Below are positions 9,863 to 17,537 of a stretch of 64,000 nucleotides of DNA, in pieces; the first letter of the stretch is position 1, and every line of letters starts with the position of its first letter. The translations under genes and the position numbers were made by a program. The DNA is from Oceanicola sp. 22II-s10i. GTDB lineage: Bacteria; Pseudomonadota; Alphaproteobacteria; Rhodobacterales; Rhodobacteraceae. The stretch covers positions 62,001 through 126,000 of the forward strand of contig NZ_AQQU01000004.1 of NCBI RefSeq assembly GCF_002210105.1. Direction: 5' to 3'. The notes under the pieces are model-generated. The model saw nothing but the letters and a program-made list of their open reading frames with translations, was not told the origin of the DNA and searched no databases.

Positions 9863-11053
9863 TCAGCCGGAGGCGAGGACGAGGCTGTCGAGACCGTGGA
9901 AGTGGTAGAGATCGGCGTAGGCCGGCGGCTCGGCGATGCGCAGGCCGGGGTGGTGTTCGAAGAGGACCGGGAGAGCGATCCGCAGTTCCAGCCGGGCGAG
10001 GGGGGCACCGATGCAGAAGTGCAGCCCGGCGCCGAAGCTGGTGTTGGGGCGCACCGGTCGGGTGGGGTCGAAGCGGTCGGGGTCTTCCCACACCCGGGGG
10101 TCGCGGTTGGCGGCGGCGAGCATCAGGCCCACACGGTCGCCGCGCCGGAACTGGTGGCCCATCACGTCGATGTCCTCGTATGCCCAGCGGGTGAACATGT
10201 GCAGCGGCGGGTCATGGCGGAGGATCTCCTCGACGGTGCCGTCGACGGTGTCGGGGGTCAGAACCTCTGGCCCGTGGCCGTGGTCGAGCAGCAGTTTCAC
10301 ACCGTTGCCGATGGTGTGGACCGTCGCCTCGTGCCCCGCGTTCAGCAGCAGGATGCAGGTCGAGATCAGCTCGTCTGTCGAAAGCGCCTCGCCATCCTCC
10401 TCGGCCGCGATGAGCTGCGTCAGCAGGTCGTCGGCGGGCCGGCTGCGGCGCTCCTCCACGTAGCTGCGCAGGAAGTCGGAGAAGGCGGTGGCGGCGTCGC
10501 AGGCGGCGGCCTCGATCTCGGGTGTGCGGCGGGCCTGATACATGGCCACCATGTCGTTCGACCAACGCAGGAGCTGGTCGCTCATCTCTTCGGGGACGCC
10601 GAGCAGGCGGCAGATCACCGCGATCGGTAGCCGGTTCGCGAAGGCGGGGATCAGGTCGAAGGCGGTGCCGTCGCGCGGCAGGGCAGTTGCCAGATCACGG
10701 GCCAGCGCCGCGATCTCGGGGCCCATTTCCGCGATCCGGCGCGAGGTGAAGGCGGCCAGCACGAGGCGGCGCAGGCGGGTGTGGCGGGGCGGCTCGAGCT
10801 CGAGCATCGAATGCGCCTCGATGTCATAGAAGGGCCGCAGGCGGTCGGGGATCGCGGGGGCGCATTCCGGCGGCGCCTCGCGGCCGAACCGGCGGTCGCG
10901 CAGGCAATGCGATACGGCGGCGTGGGAAAAGGCGCAGCGGATGCCGTAATCGGTCCAGTGGTGGATCGGGCCCTGTTCGCGCGCGGCGCGGTAGAACGGA
11001 TAGGGGTCCTGCACGAAAGCGGGCTCGGTCGGGGACTGTGTGAGGTCGGTCAT
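9863..11053 (-). CDS. Cytochrome P450 (bacterial class I type)
   Basis: A 396-residue soluble P450. The I-helix oxygen-activation motif is LNAGHEATVHTIGNG (a histidine follows the glycine where many have Glu/Asp-Thr). The ExxR of the K helix is EEILR, and the heme-binding loop is FGAGLHFCIGAPLARLELR with the axial cysteine. The N-terminus lacks a membrane anchor, as usual for bacterial enzymes. ATG at 11053 gives a normal N-terminus; an in-frame ATG at 11113 would overlap the divergent kinase start. The substrate cannot be told from sequence, and no ferredoxin or reductase gene is adjacent; the ferredoxin at 43109 could serve it. Confidence 0.9.
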   Translation of the reverse strand: MTDLTQSPTEPAFVQDPYPFYRAAREQGPIHHWTDYGIRCAFSHAAVSHCLRDRRFGREAPPECAPAIPDRLRPFYDIEAHSMLELEPPRHTRLRRLVLAAFTSRRIAEMGPEIAALARDLATALPRDGTAFDLIPAFANRLPIAVICRLLGVPEEMSDQLLRWSNDMVAMYQARRTPEIEAAACDAATAFSDFLRSYVEERRSRPADDLLTQLIAAEEDGEALSTDELISTCILLLNAGHEATVHTIGNGVKLLLDHGHGPEVLTPDTVDGTVEEILRHDPPLHMFTRWAYEDIDVMGHQFRRGDRVGLMLAAANRDPRVWEDPDRFDPTRPVRPNTSFGAGLHFCIGAPLARLELRIALPVLFEHHPGLRIAEPPAYADLYHFHGLDSLVLASG

Positions 11054-11111
11054 GGCGTCCTGTCGGGCTGCGGGCTTTGCAAGGCACGGGGGCGCGGCTA
11101 GATTGCCCGCC

Positions 11112-12845
11112 ATGATCGGAAAGGCAACCAGACGCGCGGGTGCGGTGCTGGCCGTGGTGGCCGCGGTGGCTCTGGTGGCCGCCGGGGTCTGGCGCTACGG
11201 CTACGATCAGGCACTGGACGGGCTGGCGCGCCGGGGTGAAGCGGACCTGGCGCTGGCCTCGGACCGGCTGACGGGACAGCTGCAGCGCTATCGCGACCTG
11301 GCCGTGCTGATGGCGGTGCATCCTGAGCTGACCGGGCCGCGCGCGGACGAGGTCCTGCAGCATGCGGCGGACCGGACCAGCGTGCTGAACATATTCTATC
11401 TCGACGGGCGGGGGCGGGTGCAGGCGGCAGCCCATGGCAGCCAGCCCGAGGCCGAGGCGGCGCTGATCGCCGGCGGCTTTGTCGGGCGCGCCTTCGACGG
11501 GGCGCTCGGGACCGGGCACGGGATCGACCCCTCGACTGGGTTGCGGGCGTTCTACGTCGCCGCGCCCCGTTTCTTTCCGGGCGGCGGCGTGCAGGGCGCG
11601 CTGGTCGTGGCGGTGGATGTCGAGGCGCTGGAGCGGGAATGGCGCGGCGACCGGCCGGCGGTGTTCTTCACCGACGAGGTGGGCGAGGTCTTCATTTCGA
11701 ACCGGTCCGAGATCCTGTTCTGGCGCAGGTCGGAGGCCGGGCTGCAGCCCTCGGTGGGCGAGGCGATGCCGCGCGCGCGCTCGGACAGCGGCGGGCACGA
11801 GGTCTGGCGGATGCAGTGGGGGCCCTACCTGCCTGCGGTCGGTCTGCACATCGTCCGCGACCTGCCGACCATCGACATGCGCGCCGAGGCGCTGGTGGAC
11901 GTCGCCCCGGCGCGGCGGCTGGCCTGGCTGCAGGCGGCGGTGGTGGGCCTGGTCGGGCTGGTGGTCGCGGCGATCCTGTTCTGGGCGATGGAGCGGCGGC
12001 GGGTTCTGGCGGTGGCCAACGCCACGTTGGAAAGCCGCGTGATGGAGCGGACGACCGAGCTGTCGGGCGCGATCGCGGCGCTCAGGCGCGAGGTGGCCGA
12101 GCGGCAGGAGGCCGAGGCGGCGCTGAAGAAGGCGCAGGCCGATCTGGTGCAGGCGGGCAAGCTGTCGGCGCTCGGCCAGATGTCGGCGGGGCTGAGCCAC
12201 GAGTTGAACCAGCCGCTGATGGCGATTTCGCAGTTCGCGGAGAATGGCGGGCTGTTCCTCGAGCGCGGCAAGACCGATGCGGCGGCGGGCAACCTGCGGC
12301 GGATCGCGGAGCTTGCGGGGCGGATGGGGCGCATCATCCGGAACCTGCGCGCCTTCGCGCGGCAGGAGAACGAGCCCGTGCGGCGGATCGACGTGGTCGC
12401 GGTGGTCGAGACGGCGCTGGAGATGACCGAGGCGCGGCTGGCCAAGGACGGGGTGATACTGGAATGGGAGCGGCCGGGCGCGCCGGTCTGGGCCATGGGG
12501 GGCGAGGTCCGGCTGGGGCAGGTGATGGTGAACCTGATCGCCAATGCCGCCGATGCCATGTCGGGTGGCGAGATGCGGAAGCTGAGTGTCGTGATCGAGG
12601 CGGCGCCGCGCCCTGTCATCCGCGTGCGCGACACCGGGCCGGGGATCGCTGCGCCGGAGAAGATCTTCGATCCGTTCTATTCGACCAAGGAAGTCGGGGC
12701 CTCCGAGGGGATGGGGCTCGGCCTGTCGATCTCCTACGGGCTGGTGCAGAGTTTCGGCGGCGCGATCCGTGGCCAGAACGCTGAGGGCGGCGGGGCCGAG
12801 TTCACCGTGGAGCTTGAGCCGTGGCGAGGGGAGCAGGCGGCATGA
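11112..12845 (+). CDS. dctB: Sensor histidine kinase, DctB type
   Basis: A 577-residue membrane kinase. A first transmembrane helix is at residues about 8-28, followed by a periplasmic sensor of roughly 240 residues. A second helix is near 278-296 (VVGLVGLVVAAILFWAM). Next come a coiled coil and the HisKA domain with the phospho-acceptor in LSHELNQPL (H363). The HATPase domain shows N (VNLIANAADAM), G1 (DTGPGI) and G2 (GMGLGLSIS) boxes. DctB kinases sense C4-dicarboxylates. The stop overlaps the regulator start (ATGA). The pair sits directly upstream of a TRAP dctPQM operon, its likely target. Confidence 0.88.
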   Translation: MIGKATRRAGAVLAVVAAVALVAAGVWRYGYDQALDGLARRGEADLALASDRLTGQLQRYRDLAVLMAVHPELTGPRADEVLQHAADRTSVLNIFYLDGRGRVQAAAHGSQPEAEAALIAGGFVGRAFDGALGTGHGIDPSTGLRAFYVAAPRFFPGGGVQGALVVAVDVEALEREWRGDRPAVFFTDEVGEVFISNRSEILFWRRSEAGLQPSVGEAMPRARSDSGGHEVWRMQWGPYLPAVGLHIVRDLPTIDMRAEALVDVAPARRLAWLQAAVVGLVGLVVAAILFWAMERRRVLAVANATLESRVMERTTELSGAIAALRREVAERQEAEAALKKAQADLVQAGKLSALGQMSAGLSHELNQPLMAISQFAENGGLFLERGKTDAAAGNLRRIAELAGRMGRIIRNLRAFARQENEPVRRIDVVAVVETALEMTEARLAKDGVILEWERPGAPVWAMGGEVRLGQVMVNLIANAADAMSGGEMRKLSVVIEAAPRPVIRVRDTGPGIAAPEKIFDPFYSTKEVGASEGMGLGLSISYGLVQSFGGAIRGQNAEGGGAEFTVELEPWRGEQAA

Positions 12846-14071
12846 TCCGGCGTGTCCTGCTGGTCGACGACGACGCGGCCGTGCGCGAGGCGCTTGGCCA
12901 GACGCTGGAACTGGCCGATCTCGATCCGCTGACGGCGGGCAGTTTCGTAGAGGCAAAGGATCACATCCTGCCGGAGTTTCCGGGCATCATCCTGTCGGAC
13001 ATCCGGATGCCGGGGCGCGACGGGTTTCACCTGCTGACCTACACGCAGGACATGGACCCGGAACTGCCAGTCATCCTGCTGACCGGCGAGGGCGATATCC
13101 CGATGGCGGTCGACGCGATGCGCAAGGGGGCCTTCGGGTTTCTGGAGAAACCCTGCGCAACGGCAGACCTGCTGCCGGTGGTGGAACGCGCGCTCAAGAC
13201 CCGCGCCCTGGTGCTGGAGAACCGCAGGCTCAAGGCCGAGCTCAGGGCGGGCGATCCGGCGTCGCGCCTGATTTTCGGCACGTCGGAGCTGTCGGACCGG
13301 CTGCGGGAACAGGTCCGGCAGGCGGCGGGCACGGCGGCCGAGGTGCTGATCACCAGCGCGCCGGGTGCGGGCGTGTCCAAGATCGCCGAAGTCATCCACA
13401 TGATGTCCGCCGCCGCGCGGTTGCCCTTCGTCAAGCGCCCCTCGGCAGGCCTGACCCGCGAGGCGTTCGAGGCCGCATGCACCGAGGCCAAGGGCGGATC
13501 GCTGTTCCTGGACGAGGTGGCGGCGATGCCGCAGGACACCCAGTTCGCCGTGACGGAACGGCTGGAGCAGGGGGCGGGCGTGCGGCTGATCGCGGGCGCC
13601 TCGGTGGATATGGAAAAGGCCGTGGCGGAGGGGACGTTCAGCCCGGACCTCTATTACCGGCTGGACGTGATGCGGGTGCGGATCCCGGCCATTTCGGAAC
13701 GGCCCGAGGACATCCCGGTCATGTTCCGCAAATATGTGGCCCAGGCGGCCGAGCAGGCCGGGCTGCCCGCGCCCGAGATCACCGAAGAGGTCGTCGCGGG
13801 GCTGATGGCGCGCGACTGGCCCGGCAACGCGCGGGCGCTGATGAGTGAGGCGATGCGCTTCGTTCTGGGGATGAAGGCCGGCGGGCAGGACGAGGGCGCG
13901 GACACCGGGCTGGCCGAACAGATGGCGCAGGTGGAACGGTCGCTGCTGGCTGCGGCGCTCCGGCGGCACGACGGACACGCCAGCGCGGCGGCGGTGGCCC
14001 TGAAACTGCCGCGCAAGACCTTCTACGACAAGCTGGCGCGCTACGGGCTGAAACCGGAGGACTTCCGGTAG
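12842..14071 (+). CDS. dctD: Response regulator, DctD type with degenerate AAA+ domain
   Basis: A 409-residue NtrC-family regulator. The receiver domain is intact (acidic pocket D9-D11, phospho-acceptor D53 in LSDIRMP, T81, a conserved lysine in EKP). The central domain is altered. The Walker A position reads SAPGAGVSK, where the canonical family has GxxGxGK, so the lysine is displaced. The GAFTGA loop that contacts sigma54 is absent: the sequence runs from FVKRPSAGLTREAF straight to the Walker B-like GGSLFLDEV. The C-terminal Fis-type helix-turn-helix is intact (AAAVALKLPRKTFYDKLARY). It should bind DNA but probably cannot remodel sigma54 polymerase, so sigma70 activation is inferred. Confidence 0.85.
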   Translation: MIRRVLLVDDDAAVREALGQTLELADLDPLTAGSFVEAKDHILPEFPGIILSDIRMPGRDGFHLLTYTQDMDPELPVILLTGEGDIPMAVDAMRKGAFGFLEKPCATADLLPVVERALKTRALVLENRRLKAELRAGDPASRLIFGTSELSDRLREQVRQAAGTAAEVLITSAPGAGVSKIAEVIHMMSAAARLPFVKRPSAGLTREAFEAACTEAKGGSLFLDEVAAMPQDTQFAVTERLEQGAGVRLIAGASVDMEKAVAEGTFSPDLYYRLDVMRVRIPAISERPEDIPVMFRKYVAQAAEQAGLPAPEITEEVVAGLMARDWPGNARALMSEAMRFVLGMKAGGQDEGADTGLAEQMAQVERSLLAAALRRHDGHASAAAVALKLPRKTFYDKLARYGLKPEDFR

Positions 14072-14121
14072 TGTGCGGGAATCCGCACAGCTGGCTGAAG
14101 GGACGTGCGGGATTTCGCACA
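14072..14121. promoter_or_regulatory. Tandem DctD-type operators
   Basis: Two 18-bp dyads match at 15 of 18 positions: TGTGCGGGAATCCGCACA (14072-14089, starting right after the dctD stop) and CGTGCGGGATTTCGCACA (14104-14121). Their starts are 32 bp apart, about three helical turns. They lie between the regulator and the TRAP operon and upstream of a sigma70-like promoter, which fits binding by the upstream regulator. Confidence 0.8.
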
Positions 14122-14137
14122 GCCCGGCCGGTGAAGA

Positions 14138-14167
14138 TTGACGGCTGGTCAGGCGTCTCTGTTTAAT
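14138..14167 (+). promoter_or_regulatory. Sigma70-type promoter for dctPQM
   Basis: TTGACG (14138-14143) and TTTAAT (14162-14167) each match consensus at 5 of 6 bases and are 18 bp apart. A start near 14174 would put the operators at about -61.5 and -93.5. I found no TGGCAC-N5-TTGC sigma54 element between 14072 and 14304. Confidence 0.6.
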
Positions 14168-14244
14168 CAATTGTAATAAAATGGAAAATTGCCTGACGCC
14201 GTGACGTCATCACATTCGCTTGTCGCCTTCTTCCCCATCCCATA

Positions 14245-14296
14245 CCTCCCGGATCGAGGGCTGATTGAGCCCGAGAATCGTCCGGATACCGGGAGG
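14245..14296 (+). promoter_or_regulatory. dctP leader that can fold over its ribosome site
   Basis: CCTCCCGG (14245-14252) is the exact complement of CCGGGAGG (14289-14296), which contains the dctP Shine-Dalgarno. A nested hairpin, GGGCT (14258-14262) with AGCCC (14268-14272), lies inside. The leader could therefore hide the ribosome site; this is inferred from pairing only. Confidence 0.4.
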
Positions 14297-14304
14297 AGAC
14301 ACCG

Positions 14305-15306
14305 ATGAAATTCCTGACCACGGCCGCCACCGCGCTGGCCCTGACCGTTTCGGCTGGCGCCGCGCTGGCCAATTGCGATGCAGGCGAGACCGTCATCAAG
14401 TTCGCGCACGTGACGAACACCGACAAGCACCCGAAGGGCATTGCCGCGGAGATGCTGAAGGACCGCGTGAACGAAGAGATGAACGGCAAGGCCTGCATGG
14501 AGGTCTACCCGAACTCCACGCTCTACAACGACGACCAGGTTCTCGAGGCGATGCTGCAGGGCGACGTCCAGCTGGCCGCGCCGTCGCTGTCCAAGTTCGA
14601 AACCTTCACCAAGAAGTTCCGCCTGTTCGACCTGCCCTTCATGTTCAAGAACATCGAAGCGGTCGACGCGTTCCAGAAATCCGACGACGGGCAGGCGCTG
14701 CTCGACTCCATGCAGCGCCGCGGCCTGCAGGGTCTGGCCTACTGGCACAACGGGATGAAGCAGATGTCGGCCAACAAGCCGCTGCTGCTGCCCTCCGACG
14801 CACAGGGCCTGAAGTTCCGCGTTCAGCCCTCCGAAGTGCTGGTCGCCCAGATGGAAGCCATCGGCGGCTCGCCGCAGAAAATGGCCTTCTCGGAAGTCTA
14901 CGGCGCGCTGCAGCAGGGCGTTGTGGACGGTCAGGAGAACACCTGGTCCAACATCTTCGGCCAGAAGTTCTTTGAGGTTCAGGACGGCACCACCGAAACC
15001 AACCACGGTGTGATCGACTACCTCGTCGTCGCCTCGGTCGACTGGCTGGACAGCCTCGACGCCGACGTGCGCGACCAGTTCATGACCATCCTGACCGAAG
15101 TCACCGACGAACGGAACGCCGCGGTGAACGAAGTCGACCTGGAAGCCCGTCAGTCGATCCTCGACGCCGGTGCCGTCATCCGCGAACTGGACGAGACGCA
15201 GCGCCAGGCATGGGTCGACGCGATGAAGCCGGTCTGGTCGCAGTTCGAAGGCGACGTTGGCGCGGACGCCATCGAAGCGGCGCAGAAGATCAACGCGACG
15301 CACTGA
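14305..15306 (+). CDS. dctP: TRAP transporter solute-binding protein DctP
   Basis: A 333-residue periplasmic receptor with a signal peptide (cleavage near SAGAALA|N) and the DctP fold: IKFAHVTNTDKHPKG at the start, AAPSLSKFETFTKKF, KFRVQPSEVLVAQMEAIGG with the conserved arginine that binds substrate carboxylate, and VVDGQENTWSNI. It delivers a C4-dicarboxylate or similar acid to the DctQM permease using an ion gradient. The start follows GGGAGGAGA. It is the first gene of the TRAP operon and is preceded by tandem operators and a sigma70-like promoter. A strong hairpin separates it from dctQ, which suits higher expression of the receptor. Confidence 0.95.
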   Translation: MKFLTTAATALALTVSAGAALANCDAGETVIKFAHVTNTDKHPKGIAAEMLKDRVNEEMNGKACMEVYPNSTLYNDDQVLEAMLQGDVQLAAPSLSKFETFTKKFRLFDLPFMFKNIEAVDAFQKSDDGQALLDSMQRRGLQGLAYWHNGMKQMSANKPLLLPSDAQGLKFRVQPSEVLVAQMEAIGGSPQKMAFSEVYGALQQGVVDGQENTWSNIFGQKFFEVQDGTTETNHGVIDYLVVASVDWLDSLDADVRDQFMTILTEVTDERNAAVNEVDLEARQSILDAGAVIRELDETQRQAWVDAMKPVWSQFEGDVGADAIEAAQKINATH

Positions 15307-15337
15307 CCGCGGAAACGTGGTATAGACACGCCAGACG

Positions 15338-15368
15338 GGGGGCGCGGGACGCAGAAGCCCGCGCCCCC
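15338..15368 (+). terminator. Intra-operon hairpin between dctP and dctQ
   Basis: GGGGGCGCGGG (15338-15348) and CCCGCGCCCCC (15358-15368) are perfect 11-bp complements with a 9-base loop, followed by TTCTC. It is probably a partial terminator or a 3'-end stabiliser that lets dctP mRNA outnumber dctQM. Confidence 0.7.
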
Positions 15369-15412
15369 TTCTCAAACCGGCCGACGGGGATCGTCAGAAG
15401 GGGGATAGGCCG

Positions 15413-16081
15413 ATGCATCCAGCACCGGACGACAATTTCATGGACCGCATCGAGGAAACCCTCATCGCGGTCATCCTGGGCGTCATGACACTCGTGACAT
15501 TCGCGAACGTGGTCGCCCGCTACGTCTTCAATTCGAACATCCTGTGGGCACTGGAACTGACCGTGTTCCTGTTCGGCTGGATGGTTCTTCTGGGCGCGTC
15601 CTACGCCGTCAAGAAGGGCGCACATCTGGGCGTCGACGCCCTGCTCGAAATGGTCGGCCCGGGCGCGCGCAAGGTGCTGGGCCTGATGGCCATCGCCGTC
15701 TGCATCATGTTCGCCTTCCTGCTGCTCAAGGGCGCATGGGACTACTGGGCGAACTTCGCCAACCTGCCCCAGACCGAGGGCCGCTGGTTCCCGCTGGGTT
15801 TCCAGGAGAAGTTCCGGGCCAACGGCTGGTACGAGGTCAATGACATCCCCAATCCGTGGTTCCTGAAGTTCCTCGAGGACATGATGAACGAGGGCGAACC
15901 CTACGAGAAACTGCCGCGCTTCATTCCCTATGCGGTGCTGCCGATCTCGATGGCGCTGCTGCTGTTCCGGTTCACCCAGGTCGCGGTCCGGGTCTGGACC
16001 GGCAAGATCGACCGCATCGTCGCCAGCCACGAGGTCGAGGACGAACTCGCCGAAGTCCGCGCGCAGCGGGGGGAGGTCTGA
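15413..16081 (+). CDS. dctQ: TRAP transporter small membrane subunit DctQ
   Basis: A 222-residue membrane protein with four predicted helices (for example VILGVMTLVTFANVVARYVF, then LELTVFLFGWMVLLGASYAV) and the DctQ hallmark of a charged KKGAHLGVDALLE loop after helix two. An insert of about 60 residues between helices three and four makes it slightly longer than the shortest family members. It joins DctM to form the integral membrane complex. The gene follows dctP after 106 bp containing a strong hairpin and is 3 bp from dctM, so Q and M are tightly coupled. Confidence 0.93.
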   Translation: MHPAPDDNFMDRIEETLIAVILGVMTLVTFANVVARYVFNSNILWALELTVFLFGWMVLLGASYAVKKGAHLGVDALLEMVGPGARKVLGLMAIAVCIMFAFLLLKGAWDYWANFANLPQTEGRWFPLGFQEKFRANGWYEVNDIPNPWFLKFLEDMMNEGEPYEKLPRFIPYAVLPISMALLLFRFTQVAVRVWTGKIDRIVASHEVEDELAEVRAQRGEV

Positions 16082-16084
16082 GCC

Positions 16085-17479
16085 ATGGAAGTCGCACTTC
16101 TCTTCGTGATGGTCGTTGGCCTGATGCTGATCGGCGTGCCGATCGCCGTCTCGCTGGGCTTCTCGTCCATCCTGTTCCTGCTGATGTTCTCGGAGACCTC
16201 GCTGGCCTCCATCGCACAGACTCTGATGCAAGCCTTCGTGGGGCACTACACCCTGCTGGCGATCCCGTTCTTCATCCTCGCGTCGTCCTTCATGTCGACC
16301 GGCGGGGTGGCGAAACGGATCATCCGCTTCTCCATCGCCTGCGTGGGGCACCTGCGCGGCGGTCTGGCCATCGCGGGCGTCTTTGCCTGCATGATCTTCG
16401 CGGCGCTGTCGGGGTCCTCTCCGGCGACCGTGGTCGCCATCGGCTCCATCGTCATCGGCGCGATGACGCAGGCGGGCTACACCAAGGATTTCGCCGCAGG
16501 CGTCATCTGTAACGCCGGCACGCTCGGAATCCTGATCCCGCCGTCCATCGTGATGGTGGTCTACGCCACCGCGACCGACGTGTCGGTGGGCCGGATGTTC
16601 CTCGCGGGCGTCATTCCGGGCCTGATGGCGGGAACCATGCTGATGGTCGCGATCTGGATCATGGCGCGCATCCGCAACATGCCCGCCGGCGAATGGCTGG
16701 GCTGGGGCGAGATCTGGGACAGCTTCCGCGATGCCTTCTGGGGCCTGATGCTGATCGTGATTATCATGGTCGGGATCTACGGCATCCCCGGCATCACCGG
16801 CGCGATCTTCACGCCGACCGAAGCCGCCGCCGTCGCCTCGGTCTACGCCTTCATCGCGGCCGTCTTCATCTACCGCGACATGGGCCCGCTGTCCCGTCCG
16901 GGTCAGGCGCGCAACCTGTCGCTGATCGAGAAGCCGATCGCGCTGGTGACGGCATGGTTCCACCGCGACACCCAGAAGACGCTGTTCGAGGCAGGCAAGC
17001 TGACGGTCACGCTGATGTTCGTGATCGCCAACGCGCTGATCCTCAAGCACGTGCTGACCGACGAGCAGGTCCCGCAGAAGGTCGCCTCGGCCATGCTGGA
17101 CGCAGGCTTCGGCCCCGTGGTCTTCCTGATCGTCGTGAACGTGATCCTGCTGATCGGCGGCCAGTTCATGGAGCCGTCGGGCCTGCTGGTCATTGTCGCG
17201 CCGCTGGTCTTCCCGATCGCGATCGAACTGGGGATCGACCCGATCCACCTCGGGATCATCATGGTCGTGAACATGGAGATCGGGATGATCACACCGCCGG
17301 TCGGTCTGAACCTCTTCGTCACGTCCGGCGTGGCGGGGATGCCGATGATGCGGGTGGTCAAGGCCGCGCTGCCGTTCCTCGGGGTGCTGTTCGTGTTCCT
17401 GATCATCGTGACCTATGTCCCGATCATCTCGACATGGCTGCCGACCCTGCTGATGGGGCCGGAGATCATCACGAAGTAA
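16085..17479 (+). CDS. dctM: TRAP transporter large permease DctM
   Basis: A 464-residue permease with about 12-13 hydrophobic segments and DctM features: IGVPIAVSLGFSSILFLLMF at the N-terminus, GHYTLLAIPFFILASSFMS, LSGSSPATVVAIGSIVIGAM and NAGTLGILIPPSIVMVVYA, and MITPPVGLNLFVTSGVAGM near the C-terminus. It forms the transport pathway of the TRAP system and uses the sodium or proton gradient. It is the last gene of the operon; a good terminator follows at 17501. Confidence 0.95.
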   Translation: MEVALLFVMVVGLMLIGVPIAVSLGFSSILFLLMFSETSLASIAQTLMQAFVGHYTLLAIPFFILASSFMSTGGVAKRIIRFSIACVGHLRGGLAIAGVFACMIFAALSGSSPATVVAIGSIVIGAMTQAGYTKDFAAGVICNAGTLGILIPPSIVMVVYATATDVSVGRMFLAGVIPGLMAGTMLMVAIWIMARIRNMPAGEWLGWGEIWDSFRDAFWGLMLIVIIMVGIYGIPGITGAIFTPTEAAAVASVYAFIAAVFIYRDMGPLSRPGQARNLSLIEKPIALVTAWFHRDTQKTLFEAGKLTVTLMFVIANALILKHVLTDEQVPQKVASAMLDAGFGPVVFLIVVNVILLIGGQFMEPSGLLVIVAPLVFPIAIELGIDPIHLGIIMVVNMEIGMITPPVGLNLFVTSGVAGMPMMRVVKAALPFLGVLFVFLIIVTYVPIISTWLPTLLMGPEIITK

Positions 17480-17500
17480 GGCGAAGCCTTCACGCTTCGG

Positions 17501-17531
17501 AACGGCGCCCCACGCGGGCGCCGTTTCCGTT
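17501..17531 (+). terminator. Terminator after dctM
   Basis: AACGGCGCC (17501-17509) pairs perfectly with GGCGCCGTT (17517-17525) around a 7-base loop, followed by TTCCGT. It lies between the convergent dctM and cardiolipin synthase genes and may stop both. Confidence 0.75.
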
Positions 17532-17537
17532 TCCGGC

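Noticed and set aside
14072-14304. Sigma54 (-24/-12) promoter before dctP
   Set aside because: No TGGCAC-N5-TTGC match was found; a good sigma70-type pair is present instead.
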